A DNA stretch of 13,489 nucleotides from Motiliproteus sp036960405. Its GTDB lineage: Bacteria > Pseudomonadota > Gammaproteobacteria > Pseudomonadales > Balneatricaceae. Both the position numbers and the translations under genes were made by a program. The notes under the pieces are model-generated. The model was not told where the DNA came from. It did not search any database and saw only the letters and a list, made by a program, of their open reading frames with translations. The stretch lies in the NCBI GenBank assembly GCA_036960405.1, contig JBALWS010000117.1:1-13489 (forward strand), in the 5' to 3' direction. Positions 1-6,364 of this stretch are shown here, one piece after another (positions within the stretch are counted from its first letter, which is position 1; every line of letters begins with the position of its first letter).

Positions 1-233
1 CGGCCAAGCCCGAAGCCGCTGAGACTTTAGCTAAACCAGCACCCGCTGCAGAAGCCGAAGTCGTCGCCGAGGTCGAAGCTGTTACCGAAGCCGTGGTTGA
101 AACCACACCTGCTATCGAGGCCGAACCAGCCCAAGCCGAAGCGACCGCTTCCAAGCCCCAGGCCGAGACATCTCAGCCTGAAGCGGAAGAAACCACATCC
201 GCTGACGCAGAGCCAAGTAAAACCCAGGCTTAA
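1..233 (+). CDS. rne: C-terminal tail of a probable ribonuclease E (5' part outside window)
   Basis: Only the last 76 codons and the TAA stop (231-233) are present. They encode a low-complexity tail dominated by Ala, Glu, Pro, Thr and Val with no folded-domain motif, ending in SKTQA. Such acidic, Ala/Pro-rich disordered tails are typical of the degradosome-scaffold end of RNase E. The assignment rests mainly on context: in Pseudomonas, as I recall it, rne converges on the murB-ptpA-kdsB-lpxK-exbD-exbB cluster exactly as here. RNase E is the membrane-associated endonuclease that starts mRNA decay and processes rRNA and tRNA. The catalytic S1/RNase E domain is outside the window, so another protein with an A/E/P-rich tail cannot be excluded. 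Confidence 0.7.
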   Translation, partial: AKPEAAETLAKPAPAAEAEVVAEVEAVTEAVVETTPAIEAEPAQAEATASKPQAETSQPEAEETTSADAEPSKTQA

Positions 234-260
234 GCCGCCGACGGCCCAGCCGTAACCATC

Positions 261-298
261 AAAAAAGCCGAGACGGATTAGCGTCTCGGCTTTTTTTT
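261..298. terminator. Bidirectional intrinsic terminator between rne and murB
   Basis: A perfect 9-bp GC-rich stem (GCCGAGACG at 267-275, CGTCTCGGC at 282-290) with a 6-nt loop GATTAG is flanked by A6 on the left and T8 on the right. The A and T tracts can extend the stem and give a U-tract on either strand. It therefore can end the plus-strand rne transcript and, read in reverse, the murB-end of the minus-strand operon. Confidence 0.93.
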
Positions 299-340
299 GG
301 TTTAAACAATTAAAAGATCCTACAGCTTAAAACGATACAA

Positions 341-1354
341 CTAGATAACTCGGGGTTCGATCTCCAGAGCCACTCCAAAACGCTGCTGAATATCGACCTG
401 TATTGCTCGAGCAAGCGCCAGCAGCTGCTCACCGCTTGCACCGCCGTAATTCACCAACACCAACGCCTGCTGAGCATGCACACCCACTGCGCCCTGCCGC
501 ACCCCCTTCCAGCCCGCTTGGTCAATCAACCAACCCGCCGCCAGCTTCATCCCCAAAGGATCAGGGTAGGCGACTAAATCGGGGTGAGCCCGCCGCAACA
601 AGTCACACTGCCGTTGCGATAGCACCGGATTCTTAAAGAAGCTACCCGCGTTAGCGAGCTGTGCAGGATCGGGTAACTTTCGTTGCCGCAGCCCAACCAC
701 CGCATCAAACACTTGTCGCGCAGTAGGCGCCCGAACCGCAACTGCCTCGGCAAGCCCACCATACACAAGCTGGGGCGTGAACTCAGTAGAGAGATCAAAG
801 CTCACAGAAACGATCAGGTAACGCCCTGCTTCAATACTTTTAAACAAGCTGTCGCGATAGCCAAACTGACACTGCTTATTACTTAGCTGTATCAATGCAC
901 GCTTATTTCGATCCCAAACTTCCACATGATGAATACGCTGCTTTACCTCAACACCGTAGGCACCGATATTTTGAATCGGCGCAGCGCCAACAGTACCTGG
1001 GATCAACGCTAGGTTTTCTAAGCCATACCACCCTTGTTCTAGGCAGTACCCAACAAACGGATGCCAAGGTTCTCCGGCTTCTACTCTGACTCGAACAAGC
1101 TGCTCAGCGAGTGGCTGAACCTGTATGCCGCGACTGTTCACTCGCAAACATAGGCCATCAAAATCGTCAGTGAAAATAACATTGCTGCCGCCACCCAAGA
1201 CCAATAATGGCTGCTCGACATGACCATGCTGCGCCAGCGCGGCTAGCAATTCTTGGCGAGTATCAACCTGAATAAATTGACGGGCAACGCAGGGTAACTG
1301 AAAGCTGTTAAACGGGCTCAGGTCGACGTGAAATTGCATCAGCGCAGTATTCAT
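341..1354 (-). CDS. murB: UDP-N-acetylenolpyruvoylglucosamine reductase MurB
   Basis: This cytoplasmic flavoenzyme uses NADPH and FAD to reduce UDP-GlcNAc-enolpyruvate to UDP-MurNAc, the second step of peptidoglycan precursor synthesis. At 337 aa it has the length of the E. coli-type (type I) enzyme. Visible motifs are the FAD-binding LGGGSN (about 53-58), the IPGTVGAAPIQNIGAYG stretch (118-134), FGYRDS with the Tyr-Arg pair (166-167), NAGSFFKNP with the proton-donor Ser 238, KLAAGWLIDQAG (270-281), and the C-terminal EPR with catalytic Glu 333. Its ATG overlaps the TGA of the upstream phosphatase gene by 4 nt, so it is translationally coupled. A second Met at codon 6 is an alternative start. 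It is the last gene of the operon, 43 nt before the terminator. Confidence 0.96.
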   Translation of the reverse strand: MNTALMQFHVDLSPFNSFQLPCVARQFIQVDTRQELLAALAQHGHVEQPLLVLGGGSNVIFTDDFDGLCLRVNSRGIQVQPLAEQLVRVRVEAGEPWHPFVGYCLEQGWYGLENLALIPGTVGAAPIQNIGAYGVEVKQRIHHVEVWDRNKRALIQLSNKQCQFGYRDSLFKSIEAGRYLIVSVSFDLSTEFTPQLVYGGLAEAVAVRAPTARQVFDAVVGLRQRKLPDPAQLANAGSFFKNPVLSQRQCDLLRRAHPDLVAYPDPLGMKLAAGWLIDQAGWKGVRQGAVGVHAQQALVLVNYGGASGEQLLALARAIQVDIQQRFGVALEIEPRVI

Positions 1355-1848
1355 TTACCGCCAAGACGGCTATCAAGCTGATCGAGCAACCCTGCTGAAG
1401 CATTTTCGATAAGATCAAGCACCAGATCAAACCCTCGAGCGCCGCCATAGTAGGGGTCGGGTACTTCGCTAAACTGCTGCTGCGATGAGAAATCGAGGAA
1501 TAGCTTTAACTGTGCTCGCGCCCCATCGGGAATGATCGATTGCAGGTTGCGCAGATTTTCATTATCCATCGCCAAAATATAATCGTAACGATGAAAGTCT
1601 TCGGCTACCGCCTTGCGCGCCCGCAAAGGACGGAGGTCATAACCTCGCCCTGCCGCCACCTTGACCGAGCGATGATCGGGCTCGTGACCGATGTGAAAAG
1701 CGGCCGTACCGGCTGAATCGACCTCAATCTGGGCAGATAATCCGCGCTCATTGACCAGTCGCTGAAACACGCCATGGGCTGTCGGCGAGCGACAAATATT
1801 GCCCATACACACAAACAGAACCGCCATTTGAGGGGAGTCGGCCATCAT
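1351..1848 (-). CDS. Low-molecular-weight protein tyrosine phosphatase
   Basis: The N-terminal P-loop VCMGNICRSP contains the CX5R signature: with the start at 1848, nucleophile Cys 14 and Arg 20. The general-acid Asp lies in VPDPYYGG (Asp 131). These are the full catalytic set of the LMW-PTP family (Wzb/Etp/YwlE type), cytoplasmic enzymes that remove phosphate from Tyr or, in some members, Arg. The frame is open up to a GTG at 1875, but two tandem ATGs at 1848/1845, right at the TGA of the hemerythrin gene (1850-1852), give a normal-length protein of about 165 aa; a third Met at 1827 would give 158 aa. None has a strong Shine-Dalgarno, so translation probably depends on coupling. Pseudomonas has a homologue at the same place, beside murB. 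The substrate is unknown. Confidence 0.9.
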   Translation of the reverse strand: MMADSPQMAVLFVCMGNICRSPTAHGVFQRLVNERGLSAQIEVDSAGTAAFHIGHEPDHRSVKVAAGRGYDLRPLRARKAVAEDFHRYDYILAMDNENLRNLQSIIPDGARAQLKLFLDFSSQQQFSEVPDPYYGGARGFDLVLDLIENASAGLLDQLDSRLGGK

Positions 1849-1849
1849 A

Positions 1850-2242
1850 TCAACGCAATACCTGAGCGAGCTCACGGTCGCTCTTTAAAATATGCTGAGT
1901 CAGCCACTGGTTCATGAATTCGGGTAACTCGATACTCATCACCTTATCGCCTCGACGCAAAGTACCCATCTTCTCATCTACCATCTGTAACAAGCGCTGA
2001 TGCTCCTGCTGATGCTTCTCTAGACCGGGATAATTCAACTCTCGCATCATCGATTCCTCATGGAAAAAATGATGGCGAGTGTAATCCACCAGTTCTGACA
2101 CTACCTCTTCAACGGTACTATCAGCATTACCCGCACAGACCTCATCGTAAAGTTTGTCCAGCAGCTCAAACAGCTGCTGATGCTGTTTATCTATTTTGGC
2201 ATGGCCGATACAAAATTCATCACGCCAAAGGTACTTAGCCAC
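1850..2242 (-). CDS. Bacteriohemerythrin (single-domain O2-binding diiron protein)
   Basis: The 130-aa protein is one four-helix hemerythrin domain. All expected diiron ligands are visible at canonical spacing: His 21 (DKQHQ), His 58 and Glu 62 (RHHFFHEE), His 77 and His 81 (KHQQEH), His 117 and Asp 122 (QHILKSD). Known single-domain members bind O2 reversibly and are proposed to store, deliver or sense oxygen in the cytoplasm. There is no signal peptide, membrane segment or fused output domain. The start is GTG, not ATG, and is supported by a near-perfect AAGGAGG ribosome-binding site overlapping the kdsB stop codon. It sits between kdsB and the phosphatase gene, where I remember no gene in Pseudomonas, so it looks like an added operon member. 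Confidence 0.94.
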   Translation of the reverse strand: MAKYLWRDEFCIGHAKIDKQHQQLFELLDKLYDEVCAGNADSTVEEVVSELVDYTRHHFFHEESMMRELNYPGLEKHQQEHQRLLQMVDEKMGTLRRGDKVMSIELPEFMNQWLTQHILKSDRELAQVLR

Positions 2243-2246
2243 AACC

Positions 2247-2253
2247 CCTCCTT
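2247..2253 (-). promoter_or_regulatory. Strong Shine-Dalgarno for the GTG-initiated hemerythrin
   Basis: Read on the minus strand, AAGGAGG lies 4 nt before the GTG at 2242 and overlaps the kdsB TAA (2254-2252). It fixes the hemerythrin start and suggests higher translation than its neighbours. Confidence 0.8.
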
Positions 2254-3013
2254 AACCTGCCGCCAGCAATGCACGAACCCGATCCAAATCCTGCTGAGTG
2301 TCCACCCCAGCAGGCAACAGCTCATCAGCCGTCGCAACATGAATATAAGCACCGTTCCACATCGCTCTCAACTGCTCCAGACACTCGGTCTGCTCCAGCA
2401 AACAGGGTGGCCATTTGACAAAATCGTTCAACAACTTCACCCGATAAGCGTAAATACCGATGTGACGCTGATAATTACCCGTCTCGGGCATTTGCTTAGA
2501 ATTGTCAGCAAACGCATCGCGAGGCCACGGCATCGGCGCACGACTAAAATAGAGCGCCCGACCACTTTGATCAGCAACCACCTTGACCGAATTGGGATTG
2601 AGCAACGATTCGAGATCTTCAATCGGCTCAGATAAGGTAGCGATACTGGCCAGCGGTTCTGCCGCCAGATTATGCGCTACCTGATTGATAACTCGCGGGG
2701 GGATTAACGGCTCATCGCCCTGCACGTTGACGACGATATCATCAGAATATAACCCCTGCTTTTGAACCACCTCTTGCAGTCGATCGGTTCCAGAGGGGTG
2801 CTCCGACAAAGTCATACAAACCTCGGCACCAAAGCCTGCCGCAACCTCAGCGATACGCGCATCGTCGGTGGCGATGATGACCTGCTTGGCTTCGCTTAAA
2901 CAGGCGCGTTCATAAACGTGTTGAATCATCGGTTTGCCAGCGATATCCAACAACGGCTTACCCGGCAATCGGGTAGAGGCAAAACGGGCAGGGATAATAA
3001 CTGAGAATGACAT
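2252..3013 (-). CDS. kdsB: 3-deoxy-manno-octulosonate cytidylyltransferase (CMP-Kdo synthetase)
   Basis: This cytoplasmic enzyme activates Kdo with CTP to CMP-Kdo, the donor used to build the lipopolysaccharide inner core. The 253-aa length is normal. Family motifs are present in order: the nucleotide-binding start SVIIPARFASTRLPGKPL (4-21), ATDDARI (48-54), SGTDRL (74-79), NVQGDEPLI with metal-binding Asp 100 (96-104), and YFSRAPMPWPRD followed by HIGIYAYR in the C-terminal half. The ATG shares one base with the TGA of the YcaR-like gene (TGATG), indicating coupling. It is placed next to lpxK as in many gammaproteobacteria. Confidence 0.97.
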   Translation of the reverse strand: MSFSVIIPARFASTRLPGKPLLDIAGKPMIQHVYERACLSEAKQVIIATDDARIAEVAAGFGAEVCMTLSEHPSGTDRLQEVVQKQGLYSDDIVVNVQGDEPLIPPRVINQVAHNLAAEPLASIATLSEPIEDLESLLNPNSVKVVADQSGRALYFSRAPMPWPRDAFADNSKQMPETGNYQRHIGIYAYRVKLLNDFVKWPPCLLEQTECLEQLRAMWNGAYIHVATADELLPAGVDTQQDLDRVRALLAAG

Positions 3014-3198
3014 CAGATCGCCTCGCGCTCCTCTGCTGTCATTTCGCGAGCCTCAGTTTCCAGCATCACCGGAATACCATCTCGAACCGGATAGGCCAAG
3101 CCACTGGCACGACAAAACAGCTCATTGGTTTCTTTATGCCACTCAACCGGTGCTTTCGATACGGGGCAAACCAGAATATCCAGAAGTTTCTTATCCAT
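3013..3198 (-). CDS. Trm112/YcaR-family small protein (UPF0434)
   Basis: This 61-aa protein has the family pattern LLDILVCPVSKAP, an internal FCRASG, and YPVRDGIPVMLETEAR. Homologues occupy the same lpxK-kdsB position in E. coli (ycaR) and Pseudomonas. Trm112-like proteins are small, often zinc-binding, and Trm112 itself is an activator of methyltransferases; the role of the bacterial form is unclear. The family usually shows CPxC at the first cysteine pair, but here the second position is Ser (CPVS), leaving only two cysteines (about 11 and 29), so tight zinc binding is doubtful. Two ATGs are adjacent (3201 and 3198); AGGA lies 3 nt before the first and 6 nt before the second, favouring 3198. 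It overlaps the end of lpxK by 8 nt. Confidence 0.9.
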   Translation of the reverse strand: MDKKLLDILVCPVSKAPVEWHKETNELFCRASGLAYPVRDGIPVMLETEAREMTAEEREAI

Positions 3199-4201
3199 CA
3201 TTTTTCCTGAGATCTTTAAAAGTCGCTACCAATGCATTGATACGGTCAATTATTTGATCACCTAACAGTGATGATAGCTGCGCATTAACCGGCAAATAAT
3301 ACCTGTTGTGCTGAGCAAATGCGCGGCATTTTACCGCGTCCTTTTCGGTCATCAAAACCGGCAAGTCGTCATCAAATTCCAGGTCCTGTAGACGATACTC
3401 GCGATGATCGGGAAAAGGATGAGGAATAACCCCATAGCCCAGTTGGCTTAACGTATCAAAGAAACGCTGTGGGTTGCCAATCCCCGCAACAGCATGAACC
3501 TGCTGCGGAATAAGACTCGCCTCCGAGTCGTCTAATCGTTTTAGCGCTCCAGGTTGCAGCGTCATGCTAAAGCCATTGGGGTACACGAATGAACCAACCG
3601 TGCCGTTGACCACCACAAAATCGACCTCGCCAAGTCGCTGCGGAGGCTCCCGCAAAGGCCCAACCGGTAAACATCGACCGTTGCCCAGACCGCGTTTGCC
3701 ATCAACCACGGCAATTTCGATATCGCGTTGCAGCGCATAGTGCTGCAACCCATCGTCGCTAATAATAATGTCGCAATCATGGAGCGCAAGGAGTCGCTCT
3801 GCTGCCCTTCCACGCACCGGGTCAACCACCAGTGGGCAACCACTGCGTTGCACCAGCATTAACGGCTCATCACCCACCTGGGCAGCTGAACAGTCCGGTG
3901 TCACGTCAAACGGATAATTTGGTGCCTTACCCCCATAGCCACGACTGATCACGCCTGGGCTATAACCCTGCGCTTTAAGCAGCTCGAGTAACCATAACGT
4001 GAAAGGAGTTTTGCCTGTACCGCCGACCGATATATTCCCCACCACCACTACGGGAACGGGTGCGCGATAGGCTTTTTCGGGGTGTGTCAGGTAGCGGTTA
4101 CGTCGTTTACCGGCCAGGCGCTTAAACAGCCATTCGAGACCCGACAACAAAGCCAACGGCTGTGCAGAGTTATACCAGGCACGCTCTAGCCAACCGGACA
4201 A
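3191..4201 (-). CDS. lpxK: Tetraacyldisaccharide 4'-kinase (lipid A)
   Basis: LpxK phosphorylates the 4' position of the tetraacyl-disaccharide-1-phosphate on the inner face of the inner membrane, giving lipid IVA. The protein is 336 aa, the usual length. It begins with the membrane-associated helix typical of the family (LERAWYNSAQPLALLSGLEW), followed by the P-loop GGTGKT (about 60-65) within VVVGNISVGGTGKTP, then SDDGLQH (148-154) and DGKRGLGNGRCLPVGPLREP (168-187). The start is TTG: the next in-frame Met lies after the P-loop, and starting here reproduces the family N-terminus. A GAGAG stretch 8 nt upstream could serve as ribosome-binding site. One base separates it from the exbD stop. 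Confidence 0.95.
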   Translation of the reverse strand: MSGWLERAWYNSAQPLALLSGLEWLFKRLAGKRRNRYLTHPEKAYRAPVPVVVVGNISVGGTGKTPFTLWLLELLKAQGYSPGVISRGYGGKAPNYPFDVTPDCSAAQVGDEPLMLVQRSGCPLVVDPVRGRAAERLLALHDCDIIISDDGLQHYALQRDIEIAVVDGKRGLGNGRCLPVGPLREPPQRLGEVDFVVVNGTVGSFVYPNGFSMTLQPGALKRLDDSEASLIPQQVHAVAGIGNPQRFFDTLSQLGYGVIPHPFPDHREYRLQDLEFDDDLPVLMTEKDAVKCRAFAQHNRYYLPVNAQLSSLLGDQIIDRINALVATFKDLRKNDG

Positions 4202-4202
4202 C

Positions 4203-4622
4203 CTAGCGACTCTCTGGACTGCGAGTAGTAATACTCAGCTGAATAAAACCCAGCTGGCCGGCTGCATCCATTGCGGACACCACAGCCTGATGCGGCGTCT
4301 GAGCGTCGGCGGTAATAATGACCGGTAACTGCTCCTTATTTCGTGCCGCCTTCAGAATCGCACGCTTGATGGTTTCTATCTGACCATTAACCAGCCGCTT
4401 ATCATTAATGGTATAGCCACCATCAGCAGTAATGGAGATATCGATCACCAACGGCGCGTCTGCTACCGCTTCACCTGTCGCTTTAGGCAGGTCAATTTTC
4501 AAATGCATCTCTTTGGTAAAGGTGGTCGAGACCATAAAAAAGATCAGCAACAAAAACACCACATCGATAAGCGGGGTCAGATTAACGCTGATCTCTTCAG
4601 ATTGCTGGCGTTTAAACTTCAC
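4203..4622 (-). CDS. exbD: ExbD/TolR-type biopolymer transport protein
   Basis: The 139-aa protein has a short cytoplasmic N-terminus, one membrane helix (about 18-36, LIDVVFLLLIFFMVSTTF) with the conserved proton-carrying Asp 20, and a periplasmic domain. ExbD works with ExbB as a proton channel that converts proton-motive force to work on an envelope partner, usually TonB (or TolA for the TolR branch). No tonB-like gene is nearby. In Pseudomonas the same pair sits before lpxK, so a link to lipid A or envelope biogenesis is possible but unproven. The start is GTG and overlaps the exbB TGA by 3 nt (GTGA), which couples the two subunits. Confidence 0.94.
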   Translation of the reverse strand: MKFKRQQSEEISVNLTPLIDVVFLLLIFFMVSTTFTKEMHLKIDLPKATGEAVADAPLVIDISITADGGYTINDKRLVNGQIETIKRAILKAARNKEQLPVIITADAQTPHQAVVSAMDAAGQLGFIQLSITTRSPESR

Positions 4623-5251
4623 GTCTTAGCCTGCTCGAAATCGACCTCTCGATCACCGTGAATCACTTCCACCAGTTTGACCGCTTCCTGCTCCATTTCG
4701 ATCACTAAAAAATCAACCCGACGGATAAAATAGCGATGCATCACTACCGCAGGAATAGCCACAGTTAAACCTGCAGCGGTGGTTATCAGCGCCTCGGAGA
4801 TACCACCAGCCAGGACATTCGCATTCCCGGTTCCCTGAATCATTATTTCGCTGAAAACTTTGATCATGCCCACCACGGTACCCAACAAACCAAGCAGCGG
4901 CGCGATCGCAGCAATGGTACCCAGCGGGTTAAGAAAGCGTTCGAGTTCATGAATCACTTTGGATGCAGTTTCCTCGATACTCTCCTTCATAATCTCGCGA
5001 CCATGCTTGGAGTTGTTCAGACCACTCACCAAAATCTGACCCAGTGCAGAACTGTTGCGAATCTCCGTCAACCGCTCGGCGCTCAACGCATTTTTTTGAA
5101 CTAGCGCCCAGACGTCAGCGACTAAGTGCTTAGGAGCAATTCGGTTTGAACGCAGCGTCCACAACCTTTCCGCAGCGATAGCCAGCGCCATAATGGAACA
5201 CAACAGAATCGGCACCATTAACCAACCGCCTGATTTAACCAGTTCTAGCAC
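4619..5251 (-). CDS. exbB: ExbB/TolQ/MotA-family proton channel protein
   Basis: This is the inner-membrane partner of ExbD, 210 aa when started at the GTG at 5251. Three membrane helices are visible: about 10-28 (GWLMVPILLCSIMALAIAAE), 112-134 (GTIAAIAPLLGLLGTVVGMI) and 154-173 (EALITTAAGLTVAIPAVVM), with the charged cytoplasmic segment between the first two that is typical of ExbB. The frame is open 32 codons further, to 5347, but the GTG is preferred: AAGGAG lies 6 nt upstream, and the resulting start LELVKSGGW agrees with the family N-terminus as I remember it. It is the first gene of the eight-gene minus-strand operon; comEC, which I would expect upstream, is replaced by divergent accessory genes. 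Confidence 0.94.
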   Translation of the reverse strand: MLELVKSGGWLMVPILLCSIMALAIAAERLWTLRSNRIAPKHLVADVWALVQKNALSAERLTEIRNSSALGQILVSGLNNSKHGREIMKESIEETASKVIHELERFLNPLGTIAAIAPLLGLLGTVVGMIKVFSEIMIQGTGNANVLAGGISEALITTAAGLTVAIPAVVMHRYFIRRVDFLVIEMEQEAVKLVEVIHGDREVDFEQAKT

Positions 5252-5257
5252 GGGTAA

Positions 5258-5263
5258 CTCCTT
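5258..5263 (-). promoter_or_regulatory. Shine-Dalgarno deciding the exbB GTG start
   Basis: AAGGAG on the minus strand ends 6 nt before GTG at 5251. No comparable site precedes the upstream in-frame ATG at 5347, so the longer open frame is not the likely protein. Confidence 0.8.
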
Positions 5264-5375
5264 GAGATCTGTGAAAACCGCCGCTAATGTACCACAGCCT
5301 ATGATTATGATTGAAGAAGTGGATGGATCAGCATAACAACCCAGCAACCAATCATGGGATGAATGAAAATTTCAA

Positions 5376-5396
5376 CGCAGAAACACGCATTCTGCG
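5376..5396. promoter_or_regulatory. Inverted repeat, possible activator site
   Basis: Perfect 7-bp arms CGCAGAA (5376-5382) and TTCTGCG (5390-5396) are separated by 7 nt. The centre is about 160 nt upstream of the sigma-54-like -24 GG, a usual distance for an enhancer-binding protein such as PrsR. No T-tract follows, so it is not an intrinsic terminator. Binding by PrsR is inference. Confidence 0.35.
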
Positions 5397-5423
5397 CCAA
5401 CTCTGATAGGCTTATAAAGCAGA

Positions 5424-5437
5424 GGAAAGGACTTTCC
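5424..5437. promoter_or_regulatory. Short palindrome GGAAAG-GA-CTTTCC
   Basis: Perfect 6-bp arms with a 2-nt centre, lying about 115 nt upstream of the candidate -24 element. It could be an operator or enhancer site for the operon at 5647 or for exbB; no known consensus was recognised. Confidence 0.3.
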
Positions 5438-5543
5438 AATAATCAGGAAGCAAGACAGACGACTCATACAGCTGCATAAACATATATCTACAAGGTTGCT
5501 TGGGCTATCAACGAACCATAGTCACGCGTTATCATGCGAAACT

Positions 5544-5559
5544 AGGAACAATAATTGCT
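5544..5559 (+). promoter_or_regulatory. Candidate sigma-54 (-24/-12) promoter of the Tat-protein operon
   Basis: AGGAAC-N5-TTGCT matches the RpoN consensus TGGCAC-N5-TTGC(A/T) at the -12 block completely and at four of six positions in the -24 block. The invariant GG (5545-5546) and GC (5557-5558) are exactly 10 nt apart. Transcription would start near 5570, leaving a leader of about 77 nt before the ATG at 5647. The sigma-54 activator PrsR is encoded in the same window, which makes the match more plausible, but a 16-nt match can occur by chance. Confidence 0.45.
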
Positions 5560-5646
5560 TACTATGATCTATAACGACTAATTTACGGCTATAGTGTAAA
5601 TTTTACTGACACGACTGATCAAGCGTTTTACCGAGGTGACAGTGAC

Positions 5647-6363
5647 ATGAACAAGAACACAGCGGCGCCAACGGACAAAGAGCAGCCACAGTCGCCGGTC
5701 AAATCAAGACGGTCTTTTTTACAGAAAGCCTCGGTGGGTGCCGCTATTACGACCCTGCCTGCGGCCTCTGTTTGGGGTGGAACCTGTAGTGACTCTGCCG
5801 CTTCATCCAATTCCGGCTCGCATGTCCATACGGATTGCACCTTTCCGCTACTTTCCGGCGGCCGGTCACCGGGCAACTGGAAGAACTTCGAAGATAATAT
5901 TCACGATACCTTTACCGCCGTTGGCGCTGTAAAAGACGATTCTCCACCAAATGCTAATGCCAGCCAAGGCAATAGTAGTTGCAGCTATGCTGAGTACCAA
6001 GCCTTCAAAGATTGCTATATAGCCCAGATAAACATCGTAATGGGGCACACCATAACGACATTTAGCACGCCTACTTTCCCCGGCATCACCTTCACCGTTG
6101 CAGACGGGCTAAGCTCTAACGGCACCGGAATGAGTAATATAAAATTCCATCTTGCCGCCGCGTACCTGAATGGCTATTTTGGATTTTATGACGGCCAACT
6201 CTACAACGCCGCAGAGATTATCGAACAAATCTGGGCTTTTTATGTCATCCAGACAGAATCAAACAACACCGTTAATATTACCGACTTTGATATGGGCTAC
6301 ACTGATGGCTCGACCAATTTCACATTTGACTTAGCATGCCCTGTTCCAGTTTGCTCAAACTGA
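5647..6363 (+). CDS. Tat-signal secreted protein of unknown function, candidate substrate of the downstream modification genes
   Basis: I do not recognise the family. The 238-aa product starts with a hydrophilic, Lys/Pro-rich n-region, then a twin-arginine motif SRRSFLQK (20-27) and a hydrophobic stretch ending near AAS (39-41), so export by Tat with cleavage around residue 41 is likely. The mature part is rich in Ser, Asn, Thr and Gly, has a GGRSPGNWKN segment (71-80), and six cysteines (47, 64, 112, 123, 231, 236). The last two lie in the C-terminal tail ACPVPVCSN. There is no PEP-CTERM anchor and no C-terminal membrane helix. GAGGTG 8 nt upstream supports the ATG. The stop is one base from the next ATG, making it the first gene of a four-gene operon. 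Since PqqD-like proteins bring substrates to modifying enzymes, it may be the modified substrate. Confidence 0.85.
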   Translation: MNKNTAAPTDKEQPQSPVKSRRSFLQKASVGAAITTLPAASVWGGTCSDSAASSNSGSHVHTDCTFPLLSGGRSPGNWKNFEDNIHDTFTAVGAVKDDSPPNANASQGNSSCSYAEYQAFKDCYIAQINIVMGHTITTFSTPTFPGITFTVADGLSSNGTGMSNIKFHLAAAYLNGYFGFYDGQLYNAAEIIEQIWAFYVIQTESNNTVNITDFDMGYTDGSTNFTFDLACPVPVCSN

Positions 6364-6364
6364 T

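Larger units (their letters stand above)
5252..5646. other. Divergent intergenic region between exbB and the Tat-protein operon
   Basis: No convincing gene is visible in this 395-base stretch. It must hold the promoters of both the exbB-to-murB operon (leftward) and the accessory operon (rightward). I see a sigma-54-like element at 5544-5559, two inverted repeats at 5376-5396 and 5424-5437, and an 11-bp palindrome GTAAATTTTAC at 5596-5606 inside the flanks GTGT...ACAC (5594-5612). No good sigma-70 -35/-10 pair was found for either direction. No remnant of comEC was recognised. Confidence 0.6.

Noticed and set aside
403..1089. Plus-strand open frames opposite murB (403-636, 683-886, 895-1089)
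   Set aside because: They are antisense to a clear murB, have no family motifs and have the composition of shadow frames.
1849..1875. Longer phosphatase start at GTG 1875
   Set aside because: It would add nine residues lying inside the hemerythrin gene ahead of the family N-terminus; tandem ATGs at 1848/1845 give the normal length.
2180..3257. Plus-strand open frames opposite hemerythrin, kdsB and lpxK (2180-2635, 2934-3257, 3007-3210)
   Set aside because: They overlap well-supported genes on the other strand and have no recognisable domains.
5252..5347. 32-codon N-terminal extension of exbB from the ATG at 5347
   Set aside because: It has no ribosome-binding site, the extension is not like ExbB N-termini, and the GTG at 5251 has a good AAGGAG and the family start.
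5376..5396. The CGCAGAA/TTCTGCG dyad as an intrinsic terminator
   Set aside because: No T-tract follows on either strand and it lies between divergent genes, where no transcript ends.
5647..6363. The Tat protein as a PEP-CTERM exosortase substrate
   Set aside because: There is no PEP motif, membrane helix or Arg-rich end at its C-terminus, and the signal peptide is of Tat type.
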